Shown here piece after piece: positions 16,611-27,595 of a DNA stretch of 64,000 bases. Under the pieces are notes generated by a model, which ran no database searches, was not told where the DNA came from, and was given only the letters and a program-made list of their open reading frames with translations. This stretch comes from Photobacterium kishitanii. GTDB taxonomy: Bacteria > Pseudomonadota > Gammaproteobacteria > Enterobacterales > Vibrionaceae. How positions within the stretch are numbered: position 1 is the first letter of the stretch; every line of letters begins with the position of its first letter. The stretch lies in NCBI RefSeq assembly GCF_003026355.1, contig NZ_PYON01000004.1, positions 62,001 through 126,000 on the forward strand, given 5' to 3'. Position numbers and translations under genes: made by a program.

Positions 16611-18140
16611 TTATATATCGGTATTATATTGTGTATTGGCAGGGCAGGTTGCAATAATTTTCCCACGACCATCAGGTAATTCTTCTTCTAGGGTCACGTT
16701 AAATCCCCATAGTCGATGTAAGTGCTTAATGACCTCAGTATGACTCTCTGCGAGAGGAATACGATTATGAGGAATATAGCGTAACGTTAATGAACGATCC
16801 CCGCGTAAAGCTACATTCCATATTTGTAAATTGGGCTCATTATTACTGAGATTATATTGTGATGATAATTTCTCACGAATAGCACGGTAGCCTTCTTCAT
16901 TATGTATTGCACTGACTTCGACATAGTTATGGCGATCATCATCGTCAACAGCAAAGAATTTAAAATCACGCATTAATTTGGGTGATAAAAATTGGCTAAT
17001 AAAACTTTCATCTTTAAAATTTTCCATCGCAAAATGTAGCGTTTCAAGCCAATCAGAGCCGGCAATATCTGGGAACCAATACTTATCTTCGGCAGTAGGA
17101 TTTTCGCAAATACGACGTATGTCTTGGAACATTGCAAAGCCTAATGCATAAGGATTAATTCCGTTGTAGTAAGGGCTATTATATTCAGGCTGTGCGACAA
17201 CATTAGTATGGCTATGTAGAAATTCCATAATGAATCTATCAGTCACTAAACCGTCATCATAAAGATGATTCAAAATAGTGTAATGCCAAAATGTGGCCCA
17301 ACCTTCGTTCATTACTTGGGTTTGTTTTTGTGGATAAAAATATTGGCTAACTTTACGTACAATACGAACGAGCTCTCGTTGCCATGGCTCAAGTAATGGT
17401 GCGTGTTTTTCAAAGAAATACAGAATATTTTCTTGAGGCTCAGTAGGGAAACGCTCTTCTTCAATAACAGTTTCTTTTGTGTGGTGTTGTGGAATGGTTC
17501 GCCATAGAGAGTTTACTTGAGACTGAAGGTAATCTTCACGCGCTTTTTGGCGTGCAGTTTCTTCGACTAAGGATATTTTTTGTGGACGTTTATAGCGATC
17601 AACGCCGTAATTCATTAGCGCATGACAAGAGTCGAGAAGTTTTTCTACATCATCAACACCATATTTTTCTTCGCACTCAGTTATATATTTGCGAGCGAAT
17701 AAGAGGTAGTCAATAATCGAACTGGCATCAGTCCAAGTTTTAAAAAGATAATTACTTTTAAAGAAAGAGTTATGCCCATAACATGCGTGCGCCATCACTA
17801 ATGCTTGCATGGTAATGGTATTTTCTTCCATCAGATAAGAGATACAAGGGTTCGAATTAATAACAATCTCGTAGGCTAAACCCATTTGCCCATGTTTGTA
17901 ACCCCGCTCAGTTTCAATGAAACGTTTACCAAATGACCAATGGTGATAGTTGATTGGCATTCCGATACTGGAATAAGCATCCATCATTTGTTCGGCAGTG
18001 ATAACTTCAATTTGATTTGGGTAGGTATCAAGCCGATAGTGTGCAGCTACACGTTTGATTTCGACATGATATTGTTCAAGCAAATCAAAAGTCCAATCTG
18101 GTCCATCACTGAGTGGTTTTGTTGTTGTCATTATTGCCAT
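16611..18140 (-). CDS. ycgB: SpoVR family protein YcgB
   Basis: 509 residues, the size of E. coli YcgB (510). SpoVR-family features: GPDWTFDLLEQYHVEIKRVA, the GMPINYHHWSFGKRF motif, ACYGHNSFFKSNYLF, MNEGWATFWHYTILN and GINPYALGFAMFQDIRR. The product is a stationary-phase protein of unknown biochemical activity that travels with the YeaG kinase and YeaH. GGGGAG eight bases before the ATG (MAIMTTTKP) decides this start. It is the last gene of yeaG-yeaH-ycgB; in E. coli ycgB sits beside fadR instead. Confidence 0.9.
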   Translation of the reverse strand: MAIMTTTKPLSDGPDWTFDLLEQYHVEIKRVAAHYRLDTYPNQIEVITAEQMMDAYSSIGMPINYHHWSFGKRFIETERGYKHGQMGLAYEIVINSNPCISYLMEENTITMQALVMAHACYGHNSFFKSNYLFKTWTDASSIIDYLLFARKYITECEEKYGVDDVEKLLDSCHALMNYGVDRYKRPQKISLVEETARQKAREDYLQSQVNSLWRTIPQHHTKETVIEEERFPTEPQENILYFFEKHAPLLEPWQRELVRIVRKVSQYFYPQKQTQVMNEGWATFWHYTILNHLYDDGLVTDRFIMEFLHSHTNVVAQPEYNSPYYNGINPYALGFAMFQDIRRICENPTAEDKYWFPDIAGSDWLETLHFAMENFKDESFISQFLSPKLMRDFKFFAVDDDDRHNYVEVSAIHNEEGYRAIREKLSSQYNLSNNEPNLQIWNVALRGDRSLTLRYIPHNRIPLAESHTEVIKHLHRLWGFNVTLEEELPDGRGKIIATCPANTQYNTDI

Positions 18141-18245
18141 CACTCAATCTCCCCATGTTATTCACTATTTAACGAATAAATAATCATAATCGGCACAGGT
18201 TTACGATTGTACCGATTATATTTAGTACCGTGGAATAGCGTTAAT

Positions 18246-19517
18246 TTAACTGACTTGTTTTTTAAATAGCTCCCTAAACACCGGGAAAATATCATCGACT
18301 GTTTTAATATTTTGCATTGCGAAATTTTCATGGCCGCTATGTAAGGATTCATACTCTCGCCACAGAGTTTGATGTGCGCGACGAGTGATCTCAATATATG
18401 AGTAATAGCGTGTTACTGGCAGTATGTGCTTATCAAGTAATTCACGGCAACCAGGGGAGTCATCCGCCCAATTATCACCATCAGAAGCTTGTGCTGCATA
18501 AATGTTCCACTCTTCTGGGCGATAACGTTGTTTAACGATGTCATGCATCATTTTTAATGCACTTGAAACTATAGTGCCACCAGTTTCTTGAGAATAGAAA
18601 AACTCATGTTCATCAACTTCTTTAGCTTGGGTGTGATGGCGAATAAACACCACTTCAACATTTTTGTAAGTACGATTTAAAAATAAATACAGCAGTATAT
18701 AAAACCGTTTAGCGATATCTTTAGTGGCTTGATCCATCGAGCCTGATACATCCATTAAGCAGAACATGACAGCCTGACTTGATGGTTGTGGGCGACGTTC
18801 ATAGTTTTTGTAACGTAAGTCAAAAGTATCAATAAATGGCGTACTGTTAATTTTTTTCCGTAATACGGTAATTTCTTGTTTAATGCGTTCCTCTTCAAAA
18901 GGTTGAGCTGGTTCGGTTGTGAACAGTAATTCAAGGGCTTGTTCAAGTTCACGTACTTTTCGGCGTTTACCTGCGGTCATTGCTGTTCGTCTTGCGAGCG
19001 AATTTTGTAATGATTTTACAATCGCAATATTTGACGGTACGCCTTGTGATTTATAACCTGCACGAAATGTTTTCCATTCTACGATCTGACTAATGGCATT
19101 TTTCTGTAGATTAGGCAGCTCTAAATCTTCAAATAATAAATCTAGATATTCATCTTTCGATATTTGAAAGACAAAATCGTCCTGACCATCACCATCAGGA
19201 CTTGCCTGACCTTCGCCTGCACCACCTTGACCGCCACCTCCTTGTGGACGTTCAATACGATCTCCTGGAATAAATTGGTCATTACCGGGGTGGACGACTT
19301 CTCGTTGTCCCCCTTTACCTTGATGAAATACTGGTTCGCTAATGTCGCGAGAGGGGATGGTTATATCCTCACCACTATCGACATCAGTAATCGAACGTTT
19401 ATTTACCGCATCAGCAATAGACTCTTTTATTTGCTGTTTATGACGGCGTAAAAAACGTTGGCGATTGACGGTGCTCTTATTTTTACCGTTGAGCCTTCGA
19501 TCAATAAAATGTGCCAT
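18246..19517 (-). CDS. yeaH: YeaH/YhbH family protein (UPF0229)
   Basis: 423 residues. [26 protein letters not shown] is the conserved start. A basic N-terminal part is followed by a glycine-rich linker ([11 protein letters not shown]), then a domain with a von Willebrand A-like metal site ([15 protein letters not shown], the DxSxS MIDAS motif) and a second acidic loop ([10 protein letters not shown]). In E. coli YeaH works with the kinase YeaG under nitrogen starvation and stationary phase. Located 24 bases after yeaG and about 105 bases before ycgB. Confidence 0.92.
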   Translation of the reverse strand: MAHFIDRRLNGKNKSTVNRQRFLRRHKQQIKESIADAVNKRSITDVDSGEDITIPSRDISEPVFHQGKGGQREVVHPGNDQFIPGDRIERPQGGGGQGGAGEGQASPDGDGQDDFVFQISKDEYLDLLFEDLELPNLQKNAISQIVEWKTFRAGYKSQGVPSNIAIVKSLQNSLARRTAMTAGKRRKVRELEQALELLFTTEPAQPFEEERIKQEITVLRKKINSTPFIDTFDLRYKNYERRPQPSSQAVMFCLMDVSGSMDQATKDIAKRFYILLYLFLNRTYKNVEVVFIRHHTQAKEVDEHEFFYSQETGGTIVSSALKMMHDIVKQRYRPEEWNIYAAQASDGDNWADDSPGCRELLDKHILPVTRYYSYIEITRRAHQTLWREYESLHSGHENFAMQNIKTVDDIFPVFRELFKKQVS

Positions 19518-19541
19518 AGCTCCCCCTTCGTTGTCAGTCGG

Positions 19542-21476
19542 TTACGACGACTTACGTACGCGTAAGTACCATTCAGACAATAAACGCACTTGTTTACGGG
19601 TATAGCCTTTTTCCATCATACGAGCGACAAAATCATCGTGCTTTTTCTGCTCATCGGTTGAGGTTTTGGCATTAAAGGAAATAACCGGTAGTAGTTCTTC
19701 GGTGTTAGAGAACATTTTTTTCTCAATCACGGTGCGTAGTTTTTCATAGCTGGTCCAATTTGGATTTTTACCTGCATTATTAGCACGAGCACGAAGTACA
19801 AAATTGACGATTTCATTACGAAAATCTTTTGGATTACTGATGCCAGCTGGCTTCTCAATTTTTTCTAGTTCGTTATTGAGAGCCGAACGGTCAAATAATT
19901 GGCCAGTATCAGGATCGCGGTATTCCTGATCTTGAATCCAGAAGTCAGCATAACTCACATAACGGTCAAAGATGTTTTGGCCATATTCTGAATAAGACTC
20001 AAGGTAAGCGGTTTGAATTTCTTTACCAATAAATTCGACATATTTAGGCGTTAAGAACCCCTTAAGGTGCTCAAGATATTTCTCGGCGATGTCTTGTGGA
20101 AATTGTTCACGCTCAATTTGTTGTTCAAGAACGTAGAAAAGGTGAACTGGGTTTGCAGCAACTTCAGCATGATCAAAGTTAAATACTCGCGAGAGGATTT
20201 TAAAGGCGAAACGGGTTGAGAGCCCATTCATACCTTCATCAACACCAGCATAATCACGGTACTCTTGATATGATTTTGCTTTAGGATCGGTATCTTTAAG
20301 TGTTTCACCATCATAAACACGCATTTTTGAATATACACTGGAGTTTTCAGGCTCTTTAAGACGAGATAACACCGTGAAACGTGCTAGAATTTCAAGAGTA
20401 CTTGGTGAACATGGTGCGGAAGATAACTCACTGTTTTGTAGTAACTTTTCGTATATTCGCATTTCTTCCGATACGCGTAAACAATAAGGGACTTTAACGA
20501 TATAGACCCGATCAAGAAAGGCCTCATTCGTTTTATTATTACGGAATGTTTGCCACTCAGATTCGTTTGAGTGCGCTAAAATCATACCGTCAAAAGGTAA
20601 GGCTGATAACCCTTCCGTACCGTTGTAGTTACCTTCCTGTGTCGCTGTTAATAAGGGGTGTAGCACTTTTAATGGCGCTTTAAACATCTCTACGAATTCC
20701 ATTACACCTTGGTTAGCTTTACATAAGGCACCTGAATAGCTATATGCATCTGGATCATCTTGAGAAAAATGTTCAAGCTGACGAATATCGACTTTACCTA
20801 CTAATGATGAAATATCTTGGTTGTTTTCATCACCGGGCTCCGTTTTTGCAATCGCGATTTGATCAATAATTGATGGGCGAATTTTAATTACTTTAAATTG
20901 GGTAATATCACCGCCAAATTCATGTAATCGCTTTGCAGCCCATGGTGACATAATAGTATTAAGGTAACGGCTTGGAATACCATATTCATCTTTAAGCAAG
21001 CTACCATCTTCTTGTTTATCAAATAAGCAAAAAGGATGATCATTGACGGGGCTACGTTCACCATTGGCGGTAAGAATATAAATAGGTACTTTTTGCATTA
21101 AACTTTTTAGTTTTTCAGCTAATGATGATTTACCACCACCAACTGGGCCTAATAAATACAGAATTTGTTTACGCTCTTCGAGCCCTTGTGCCGCGTGTTT
21201 AAGATAGGACACGATTTGCTCAATGGCTTCTTCCATACCATAGAAATCTTTAAACGTGTCATAGCGTGATATTACGCGGTTTGAAAATAAGCGGCTAAGA
21301 TGTGGATCTTGCGCGGTATCTATCATTTCTGGCTCGCCAATGGCCATTAGAAGACGCTCTGCTGCGTTGACGTAAGAACTACGGTCGTCTTTACAGATAT
21401 CAAGGAATTGTTGTAATGAAAGCTCTTCGTCCTTAGCTTCTTCGTAGCGCTGACGATAGTGGTCAAAAATACTCAT
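19542..21476 (-). CDS. yeaG: PrkA-family serine protein kinase YeaG
   Basis: 644 residues, full length. An AAA-type PrkA nucleotide-binding domain lies at the N-terminal half with the Walker A loop LLGPVGGGKSSLAEKL near residue 110, and the C-terminal PrkA kinase-like domain follows. E. coli YeaG (644) phosphorylates itself and is induced in sustained nitrogen starvation, acting with YeaH. GGGGG six bases before the ATG of MSIFDHYRQRYEE fixes the start. It is the promoter-proximal gene of the yeaG-yeaH-ycgB operon; no sigma-54 or other promoter could be placed with confidence upstream. Confidence 0.94.
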   Translation of the reverse strand: MSIFDHYRQRYEEAKDEELSLQQFLDICKDDRSSYVNAAERLLMAIGEPEMIDTAQDPHLSRLFSNRVISRYDTFKDFYGMEEAIEQIVSYLKHAAQGLEERKQILYLLGPVGGGKSSLAEKLKSLMQKVPIYILTANGERSPVNDHPFCLFDKQEDGSLLKDEYGIPSRYLNTIMSPWAAKRLHEFGGDITQFKVIKIRPSIIDQIAIAKTEPGDENNQDISSLVGKVDIRQLEHFSQDDPDAYSYSGALCKANQGVMEFVEMFKAPLKVLHPLLTATQEGNYNGTEGLSALPFDGMILAHSNESEWQTFRNNKTNEAFLDRVYIVKVPYCLRVSEEMRIYEKLLQNSELSSAPCSPSTLEILARFTVLSRLKEPENSSVYSKMRVYDGETLKDTDPKAKSYQEYRDYAGVDEGMNGLSTRFAFKILSRVFNFDHAEVAANPVHLFYVLEQQIEREQFPQDIAEKYLEHLKGFLTPKYVEFIGKEIQTAYLESYSEYGQNIFDRYVSYADFWIQDQEYRDPDTGQLFDRSALNNELEKIEKPAGISNPKDFRNEIVNFVLRARANNAGKNPNWTSYEKLRTVIEKKMFSNTEELLPVISFNAKTSTDEQKKHDDFVARMMEKGYTRKQVRLLSEWYLRVRKSS

Positions 21477-22024
21477 AGTATGCCCCCTCAATCGTTCTTA
21501 TATTTAAGAGTAATTAATGAAAAACAGAGTGTTTCTACATTGCTTACTTATTTAAGCCTAGTCTGAACTTATCATTTTGTATTGCAGAGTTACTGATTGG
21601 TAAATAAATTTTTTGTTAATAAATAGGATGTAATTGCTGATTAAATAACCGATATTGACCACTATCCTTTAATTAAAAGGCTTTCGCAAGTTAAAATGCT
21701 ACAAAGTTATTGCATATGTGTATTTTTTGTGAATGTAAGTGATGGTTGTGTCAGTTGACTTAAAATGCTTAATATTATGATCTTGTCAGTTTTTATATCT
21801 GGTTATTGATTTGAATTTGAATTAAATAATTGAGTATTGAGTTGATACTAGTTTTATTGTGTTTTTTTTGTTATCGAGTATTTTTTTATCCTGTCTCAGG
21901 ATTAGGAGTAAATGATAAATTGTAAGAATTTACGTTGCTGAACTTACTTTTTAACACAAAAGGGTTGCTGCTGATTTAACCTCAATAAGTAATGATTGTT
22001 GTTTAGAGTATGGAGTAAGATCTT
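21477..22024. other. Intergenic region between yeaG and the VOC gene, no gene seen
   Basis: About 550 bases of strongly AT-rich DNA between divergent genes. It must carry the yeaG operon promoter. I saw no RNA gene, no coding frame and no clear operator. Confidence 0.45.
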
Positions 22025-22405
22025 ATGTCTATTTGTCGTGTTGATACAGTATCGATTCCAGTCTCTGATCAAAATCAAGCACTGCAATTTTATCGTGATG
22101 TGTTAGGTTTTGAATTGATTAGAGATCATACTGAGAGCCAACAGACACGATGGGTACAACTTGTGCCTAAAGGTGCAGAAACAACGATTAGCTTAGTCAA
22201 ACCCTTTGCGGGAATGGAGGCTGGAGGGGTTCAGGGATTGGTGGTTCAAACATATGATATCCAATCAACACATCAGGAGCTGAGTGGTCGAGGGGTGGCG
22301 TTATCTGAAATTATTACCATGATGGAAGGGCGATTTGCGACTTTTAATGATCCTGATGGTAATGGTTGGGTACTTATTGAATCAACGGGTACGATGTTGG
22401 CATAA
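22025..22405 (+). CDS. VOC family (glyoxalase-like) protein
   Basis: 126 residues. Two-motif vicinal-oxygen-chelate fold: RVDTVSIPVSDQNQALQFYRDVLGFEL at the start, and a second half ending FATFNDPDGNGWVLIEST, with the usual metal-ligand positions of the family. Members include glyoxalases, dioxygenases and antibiotic-binding proteins; the substrate cannot be told. GGAG precedes the ATG by about ten bases. Monocistronic, followed by its own terminator. Confidence 0.8.
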   Translation: MSICRVDTVSIPVSDQNQALQFYRDVLGFELIRDHTESQQTRWVQLVPKGAETTISLVKPFAGMEAGGVQGLVVQTYDIQSTHQELSGRGVALSEIITMMEGRFATFNDPDGNGWVLIESTGTMLA

Positions 22406-22445
22406 ATCACTAGCAAGATAGCTACCTTGCTAGTGATGCGTTTTT
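22406..22445 (+). terminator. Terminator after the VOC gene
   Basis: ATCACTAGCAAG pairs perfectly with CTTGCTAGTGAT around an 8-base loop, followed by GCG and five T. It begins right at the stop codon. Confidence 0.75.
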
Positions 22446-22449
22446 AAAA

Positions 22450-23325
22450 CTAGCGTTGAACGGCAATACGAGTTGAAAGTGTATGTGTTTGACCTGGTTG
22501 TAATTCAATGGTTGGAGTATGAATAGTTGATTCAACACACACCATTGTTTCATAGCTGTTATCTGCCATATCAGCCATATTAATCGATAACTCTTGCCAA
22601 GGATTCCAAATAACTGCAGCGTTATGGCCTTGATTTGTAACTAAAATAGCCCGCTGATTATTTTTATCGTCAATAGTAATTGTTGCTAGGGGATGAGTAT
22701 AAACACGATCTGTCTCAGCTTCGAAAGTTAACACATCTGTGCCATGGCACTCTTTTCCTGCTTGGGTACTATCTAAATATTCGCTGCCCATACCTGTAAC
22801 TGAAGTATTATTGATATCAGCAATATCAAAGTAGGTATGTAATGCGCCGCCGTATGACCAAGGCTGAGTATCTGTATTGGTTGAGGTTAGGCTTACATTG
22901 AGCTCTGAACTCATTTCAAATGTCATTTGATTATGGAATTTATGCGGCCAAATTGCACGTGTATCTTGATTATCTTCGAGCGTTAAAGTGACAATAACGC
23001 CGTTATCATTTTCACGGTGTTGTGATAGCGTCCATTCACTTGTACGTGCGAATCCGTGTGATGGTGTTGCAGCTTTGCCAAACCATGGCCAACAAACTGG
23101 AATTCCGCCTCGAACTGCTTTTGCTAGATCAAATTCAGCTTTTTCGCTTAACCAAATAACGTCTTTTTCACCAACGGGTTTAAACCAAAGTAAATGACCA
23201 CCATGGAGAGAAATACCCGCTTCTACCATCGGATGAATGATACGAATAATCTTCATACCTTGATATTCGCATACGGTAACAGCATCAGATAATGCATTGA
23301 TTGTCGAAAGTTGACGTAAATCCAT
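22450..23325 (-). CDS. yeaD: D-hexose-6-phosphate mutarotase YeaD
   Basis: 291 residues of the aldose 1-epimerase superfamily; interconverts the anomers of glucose-6-phosphate and related sugars. Conserved features are SLHGGHLLWFKP, VRGGIPVCWPWFGKAATPSHGFAR (phosphate and substrate region, His catalytic), and ALHTYFDIADI. Downstream of gapA on the same strand, as in enterics, but with a terminator between, so it probably has its own promoter. Confidence 0.9.
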   Translation of the reverse strand: MDLRQLSTINALSDAVTVCEYQGMKIIRIIHPMVEAGISLHGGHLLWFKPVGEKDVIWLSEKAEFDLAKAVRGGIPVCWPWFGKAATPSHGFARTSEWTLSQHRENDNGVIVTLTLEDNQDTRAIWPHKFHNQMTFEMSSELNVSLTSTNTDTQPWSYGGALHTYFDIADINNTSVTGMGSEYLDSTQAGKECHGTDVLTFEAETDRVYTHPLATITIDDKNNQRAILVTNQGHNAAVIWNPWQELSINMADMADNSYETMVCVESTIHTPTIELQPGQTHTLSTRIAVQR

Positions 23326-23662
23326 CTTCTTTTCCTTAATGTTAGGTGGCGAAAGCGCCCATTTTTATGTTTTCGCGTGTATTTAGTCCAAAAATATAAA
23401 CAATGGAAACTTATTTTTCGTTTTAAAATATCAAAGAATATAAAAATTTATTTGTTATTTTTGTAACGGATTTGATCGAGATATTTCATGATTTATAGTT
23501 TAAACGTGTTTGGTTGCTTGTTTTATAACATGCTAACTTACGGCAAAGAGATAAAGTACGGCATTATTAGTGAGTTGATATATTTTAGGTATAAAAAAGG
23601 CGACACCCTTAAGCGTCGCCTCTTACTATCAGCTTTCAAAGAAAGTCAGTTAATTGCTTACA
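23326..23662. other. yeaD-gapA intergenic region
   Basis: About 340 bases with the gapA terminator at its right end and the yeaD promoter presumably at the left. No gene recognised; a 60-codon open frame here has no family character and no good ribosome site. Confidence 0.5.
23592..23622 (-). terminator. Terminator of gapA
   Basis: On the minus strand GGCGAC pairs with GTCGCC around the loop GCTTAAGGGT, followed by TTTTTT. It separates gapA from yeaD. Confidence 0.8.
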
Positions 23663-24682
<1,020 letters not shown>

Positions 24683-24803
24683 CTAATGAAATATAACTGG
24701 TAGTAAAATTACAGAATCCTTTGTAAGCCTGCAAGCAAAAAAATCGTTTAAATTGCTTAAGGTCAAAAAAAAGTTCGGATCTTTTTTACATTTACACTAC
24801 AAC

Positions 24804-24840
24804 GACGGTAATTTGTACAAATACTGTTTAAATTACCGTC
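24804..24840. promoter_or_regulatory. 11-base inverted repeat in the gapA-msrB region
   Basis: GACGGTAATTT pairs perfectly with AAATTACCGTC over a 15-base spacer, about 146-182 bases before the gapA start. It could be an operator or a transcript hairpin. HexR, which controls gapA in vibrios, recognises a TGTAAT/ATTACA palindrome that is only partly matched here (GGTAAT/ATTACC), so that assignment is uncertain. Confidence 0.45.
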
Positions 24841-24898
24841 ACAGTAATTGTTAACTTTTAATCATATTTACAAAAACAAAAAACAGTTTTTGAATCTA

Positions 24899-24914
24899 TG
24901 TGACTTTTTGCACA
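24899..24914 (+). promoter_or_regulatory. CRP-like site upstream of msrB
   Basis: TGTGA-CTTTTT-GCACA differs from the CRP consensus TGTGA-N6-TCACA at one position. It lies 80 bases before the msrB start; a TAAATA hexamer at 24938-24943 would place a start point so that the site sits near -43, typical of class II activation. Confidence 0.4.
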
Positions 24915-24993
24915 AGAAGTATGTGGTACAGTGGACCTAAATAGCAAATATATTTATTCGGTTTACTTAAAACACAACAAAAGGCAACAAAGA

Positions 24994-25383
24994 ATGAATA
25001 AAAAAGATAATGCATATTGGCGGGATAAGTTATCTACTGATGCTTATCAAGTTTGTCGTGAGCAAGCAACTGAAGCACCATTTAGTGGCACATTACTACA
25101 CAATCGTGAAACAGGTATTTATTCATGTACCTGTTGTGGTCAGTCTTTATTTGCTTCTACTAATAAATATGATTCTGGATGTGGTTGGCCAAGTTTTGAT
25201 GCTCCAATTACCAAAGAATGTATCCGCTATTTGAATGATAATAGTCACGGTATGGTGCGTACTGAGATCCGCTGTTCTGAATGTGATAGCCATTTGGGCC
25301 ACATTTTTCCTGATGGCCCGCCGTCAACGGGTGAACGGTTTTGTGTAAATTCAATCTCACTACTTTTCTCAAAAGATGATTAA
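24994..25383 (+). CDS. msrB: Peptide-methionine (R)-S-oxide reductase MsrB
   Basis: 129 residues; repairs the R form of methionine sulfoxide. Zinc-binding pairs CTCCG and [16 protein letters not shown], the [12 protein letters not shown] loop, and the catalytic cysteine in [10 protein letters not shown] are all present. The ATG at [13 protein letters not shown] matches the family; an upstream in-frame start 21 codons earlier adds no family sequence. Divergent from gapA, as in E. coli. Confidence 0.93.
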   Translation: MNKKDNAYWRDKLSTDAYQVCREQATEAPFSGTLLHNRETGIYSCTCCGQSLFASTNKYDSGCGWPSFDAPITKECIRYLNDNSHGMVRTEIRCSECDSHLGHIFPDGPPSTGERFCVNSISLLFSKDD

Positions 25384-25466
25384 TATCGGTGGCTATAGGT
25401 TGTACCTATTGCGATTGAGAGTAATGGGTACACTTAAATATAAACTTACTAATAGTTGTATCAGTA

Positions 25467-26330
25467 TTAATATTGGGCAGTGATTTCTGTTCGAGTATAT
25501 TGCCCATTTTCTAATGCAGCGATTATATTGAGTGCAATTGTATCTAACCGCTGTCGTTCTTTACTCGTTAAAATAAATTGACTTTTAATTAATGAACTTG
25601 TCATTTTTTGTTTTTTATTCTGGCTATGATTACTCGCTACGTTTGTCCATACATATGCCGCAGAGATGTCTTTTTGTTGATAATATAATGTCGCAAGTGA
25701 ATGTAATATATTGATATTGATATCATTATTGGGTTTATAAAGACTAAGACTGTGATGCAATATATCCAACGTTTTAACGGTGTTTTTTCCGATATAATAA
25801 CTAGCAAGCGCTAACTGCAATTCAGGGTGTTCAAGTTTTTTATTACCTTCAAGGGCGAGAAATTGTTGTTTAGCTTTTTTGTCTCCTTGACCCCAACGAT
25901 AATAAATAATATGGGGGTCTTGAGATGACAGTAATTCTTGGTTAAGTCGCTCAATACTTTCATAGCTATGATAGAGCGCTTGCATCCGCTTAGTTTTACG
26001 CTGCTTTAATTCTGTTGGTTCAATGCGCGCGGCATATTCAAGACAGAATTGGTATTCTTTCGTTGCTTTTAACTCTTTAAATTTGTGTTCATCGGTGGGC
26101 ATTTGTAACGTGTTATAACGTTGCCATATGAGGTTAGTACGTTGAATTCGACATTGTCCATCATTAAGATTTAATGGTTGGCATAGACTAGGGTTATCAT
26201 TACATAAGCTATCTGTTGTACGGTAACGATCAAAGCAACCACTAAGTAATAGTGGCAGTAATATTATTACCTTAATGTTATATACATTATAACGAGGCGT
26301 GGTAGCTGCTGGTAATGAGACGATGGCCAA
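25467..26330 (-). CDS. DUF2989 domain-containing lipoprotein
   Basis: 287 residues. A lipobox LLLSGC near residue 32 follows a hydrophobic stretch (VIILLPLLLSG), and the mature part carries four to five cysteines and helical repeats (YHSYESIERLNQEL, ALASYYIGKNT, SLATLYYQQKDISAAYVWTNVA) that look like TPR/Sel1-type helices, matching the DUF2989 family of vibrios. Function unknown. The start is a TTG here (MAIVSLPAATTPRYN); no ATG gives the full signal sequence, so the start is uncertain. Confidence 0.72.
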   Translation of the reverse strand: MAIVSLPAATTPRYNVYNIKVIILLPLLLSGCFDRYRTTDSLCNDNPSLCQPLNLNDGQCRIQRTNLIWQRYNTLQMPTDEHKFKELKATKEYQFCLEYAARIEPTELKQRKTKRMQALYHSYESIERLNQELLSSQDPHIIYYRWGQGDKKAKQQFLALEGNKKLEHPELQLALASYYIGKNTVKTLDILHHSLSLYKPNNDININILHSLATLYYQQKDISAAYVWTNVASNHSQNKKQKMTSSLIKSQFILTSKERQRLDTIALNIIAALENGQYTRTEITAQY

Positions 26331-26500
26331 AATATGAACTCATTAAAAGATAGAAGCTTAAATTTAACATTATATTTTGTTTTGTAAATGACTTGTTTTT
26401 AGTAACTTAAGTTAGCGTGACACCAACGCAATTCAGCAGCACATTTTTTTGTATGCTAGTAGTAAATATCATCATAATCATTATGGTAGGAGGTAATAAT

Positions 26501-26824
26501 ATGGATATTAGTCAGTTATTAACAGCGATGACGCCTGAGGTTTATCAGCGTATTTTAACTGCGGTTGAAACAGGAAAGTGGCTCGATGGCTCAGTCTTGA
26601 CGCCACAATTACGTGATAGTGCGATGCAAGCCGTGATGCTATACCAATCACGACATAATATTAATGCTGATCATATGACGGTAGCCGCTGGTGGTGAGAT
26701 TAAATTTAAATCTAAAGCTGAATTGAAACGGGATTTTGCAGTTAACTCCTCCGCGACAACTTGCAATGCTGATACCGCTATTAGTGATAATGATATTGCC
26801 CGTTTTGAGCATGATCAGTTGTAA
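26501..26824 (+). CDS. yeaC: DUF1315 family protein YeaC
   Basis: 107 residues. MTPEVYQRILTAVETGKWLDGSVLT, VMLYQSRHNINADHMTV and KSKAELKRDF match E. coli YeaC closely. Function unknown. AGGAGG seven bases before this ATG decides the start; an earlier in-frame ATG has no such site and adds a hydrophobic stretch foreign to the family. Its last 10 bases overlap the end of the convergent GST gene. Confidence 0.88.
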   Translation: MDISQLLTAMTPEVYQRILTAVETGKWLDGSVLTPQLRDSAMQAVMLYQSRHNINADHMTVAAGGEIKFKSKAELKRDFAVNSSATTCNADTAISDNDIARFEHDQL

Positions 26825-27507
26825 TCATTATGTTGTGTTGATGAGTGCGGCAAAATCATTGGTTCACAATAAAAATCTTGTAATTGATGATCTTCTTCTG
26901 CAATAAAATTTGCAATCCATGGTTCAAGCTCTATCCGTTGTAGATAAGCATGTAACTGTGGATAGTGTGGTTGTAGACGTAGCCCACTCATCCAGCCACT
27001 GCGAAATACACTCCATAAACTGATTTCTGCTATTGAAAAATGATCGCTCACATAACCTTGCGGTGGAACTTGCTGGTTGAGGTAGTGCAATACGTCAGGC
27101 AGGTGGTGAGTTAAACATTGATTGACAGCTTCTTCATCACAGGTTTTATCCTGCATTTTTTGACGTAATATTTTTTGATAAAATAACACGCCGCCGATTA
27201 AAGAGGTTACTCGGGTTGCAGCGTATGATTCGAGCCAGCGTATTTGAGCGCGTTGGTGTGCATTACCGGGATATAAAGGTGGTATCGGGTAGACATCATC
27301 TAAATAATGCGCAATAACGGTAGAATCGAGAATGGTTAGCTTTTCATGTTCAAGTACTGGGACCTTTCCCATAGGATGGCGTTTGTGCGCGAGTTCTTTT
27401 TCGATATAGGGATTGAGTGGTTGCAGCTCGTAACGAATACCTTTGTAATTGAGCGCTAACATTATTTTGCGTACGGAAGGTGAGATTGATGTGCCGTGTA
27501 AAATCAT
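26815..27507 (-). CDS. Glutathione S-transferase family protein
   Basis: 230 residues. N-terminal thioredoxin-like GST domain (ILHGTSISPSVRKIMLALNYKG, MGKVPVLEHEKLTILDSTVIAHYLDD) with the cis-Pro VPVL and the ES/DS glutathione-contact motif, then an all-helical C-terminal domain (FSIAEISLWSVFRSG). Subfamily and substrate cannot be told. Its tail overlaps yeaC, so the two transcripts are antisense over 10 bases. Confidence 0.85.
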   Translation of the reverse strand: MILHGTSISPSVRKIMLALNYKGIRYELQPLNPYIEKELAHKRHPMGKVPVLEHEKLTILDSTVIAHYLDDVYPIPPLYPGNAHQRAQIRWLESYAATRVTSLIGGVLFYQKILRQKMQDKTCDEEAVNQCLTHHLPDVLHYLNQQVPPQGYVSDHFSIAEISLWSVFRSGWMSGLRLQPHYPQLHAYLQRIELEPWIANFIAEEDHQLQDFYCEPMILPHSSTQHNDYN

Positions 27508-27595
27508 AATGATTACTTATTGCTTGGCTCAATGAGCGATAGTATTGCAATAAGTGTAGTTGCTTTGTTGCTATCAGTAATAGAAAGTCATGATT

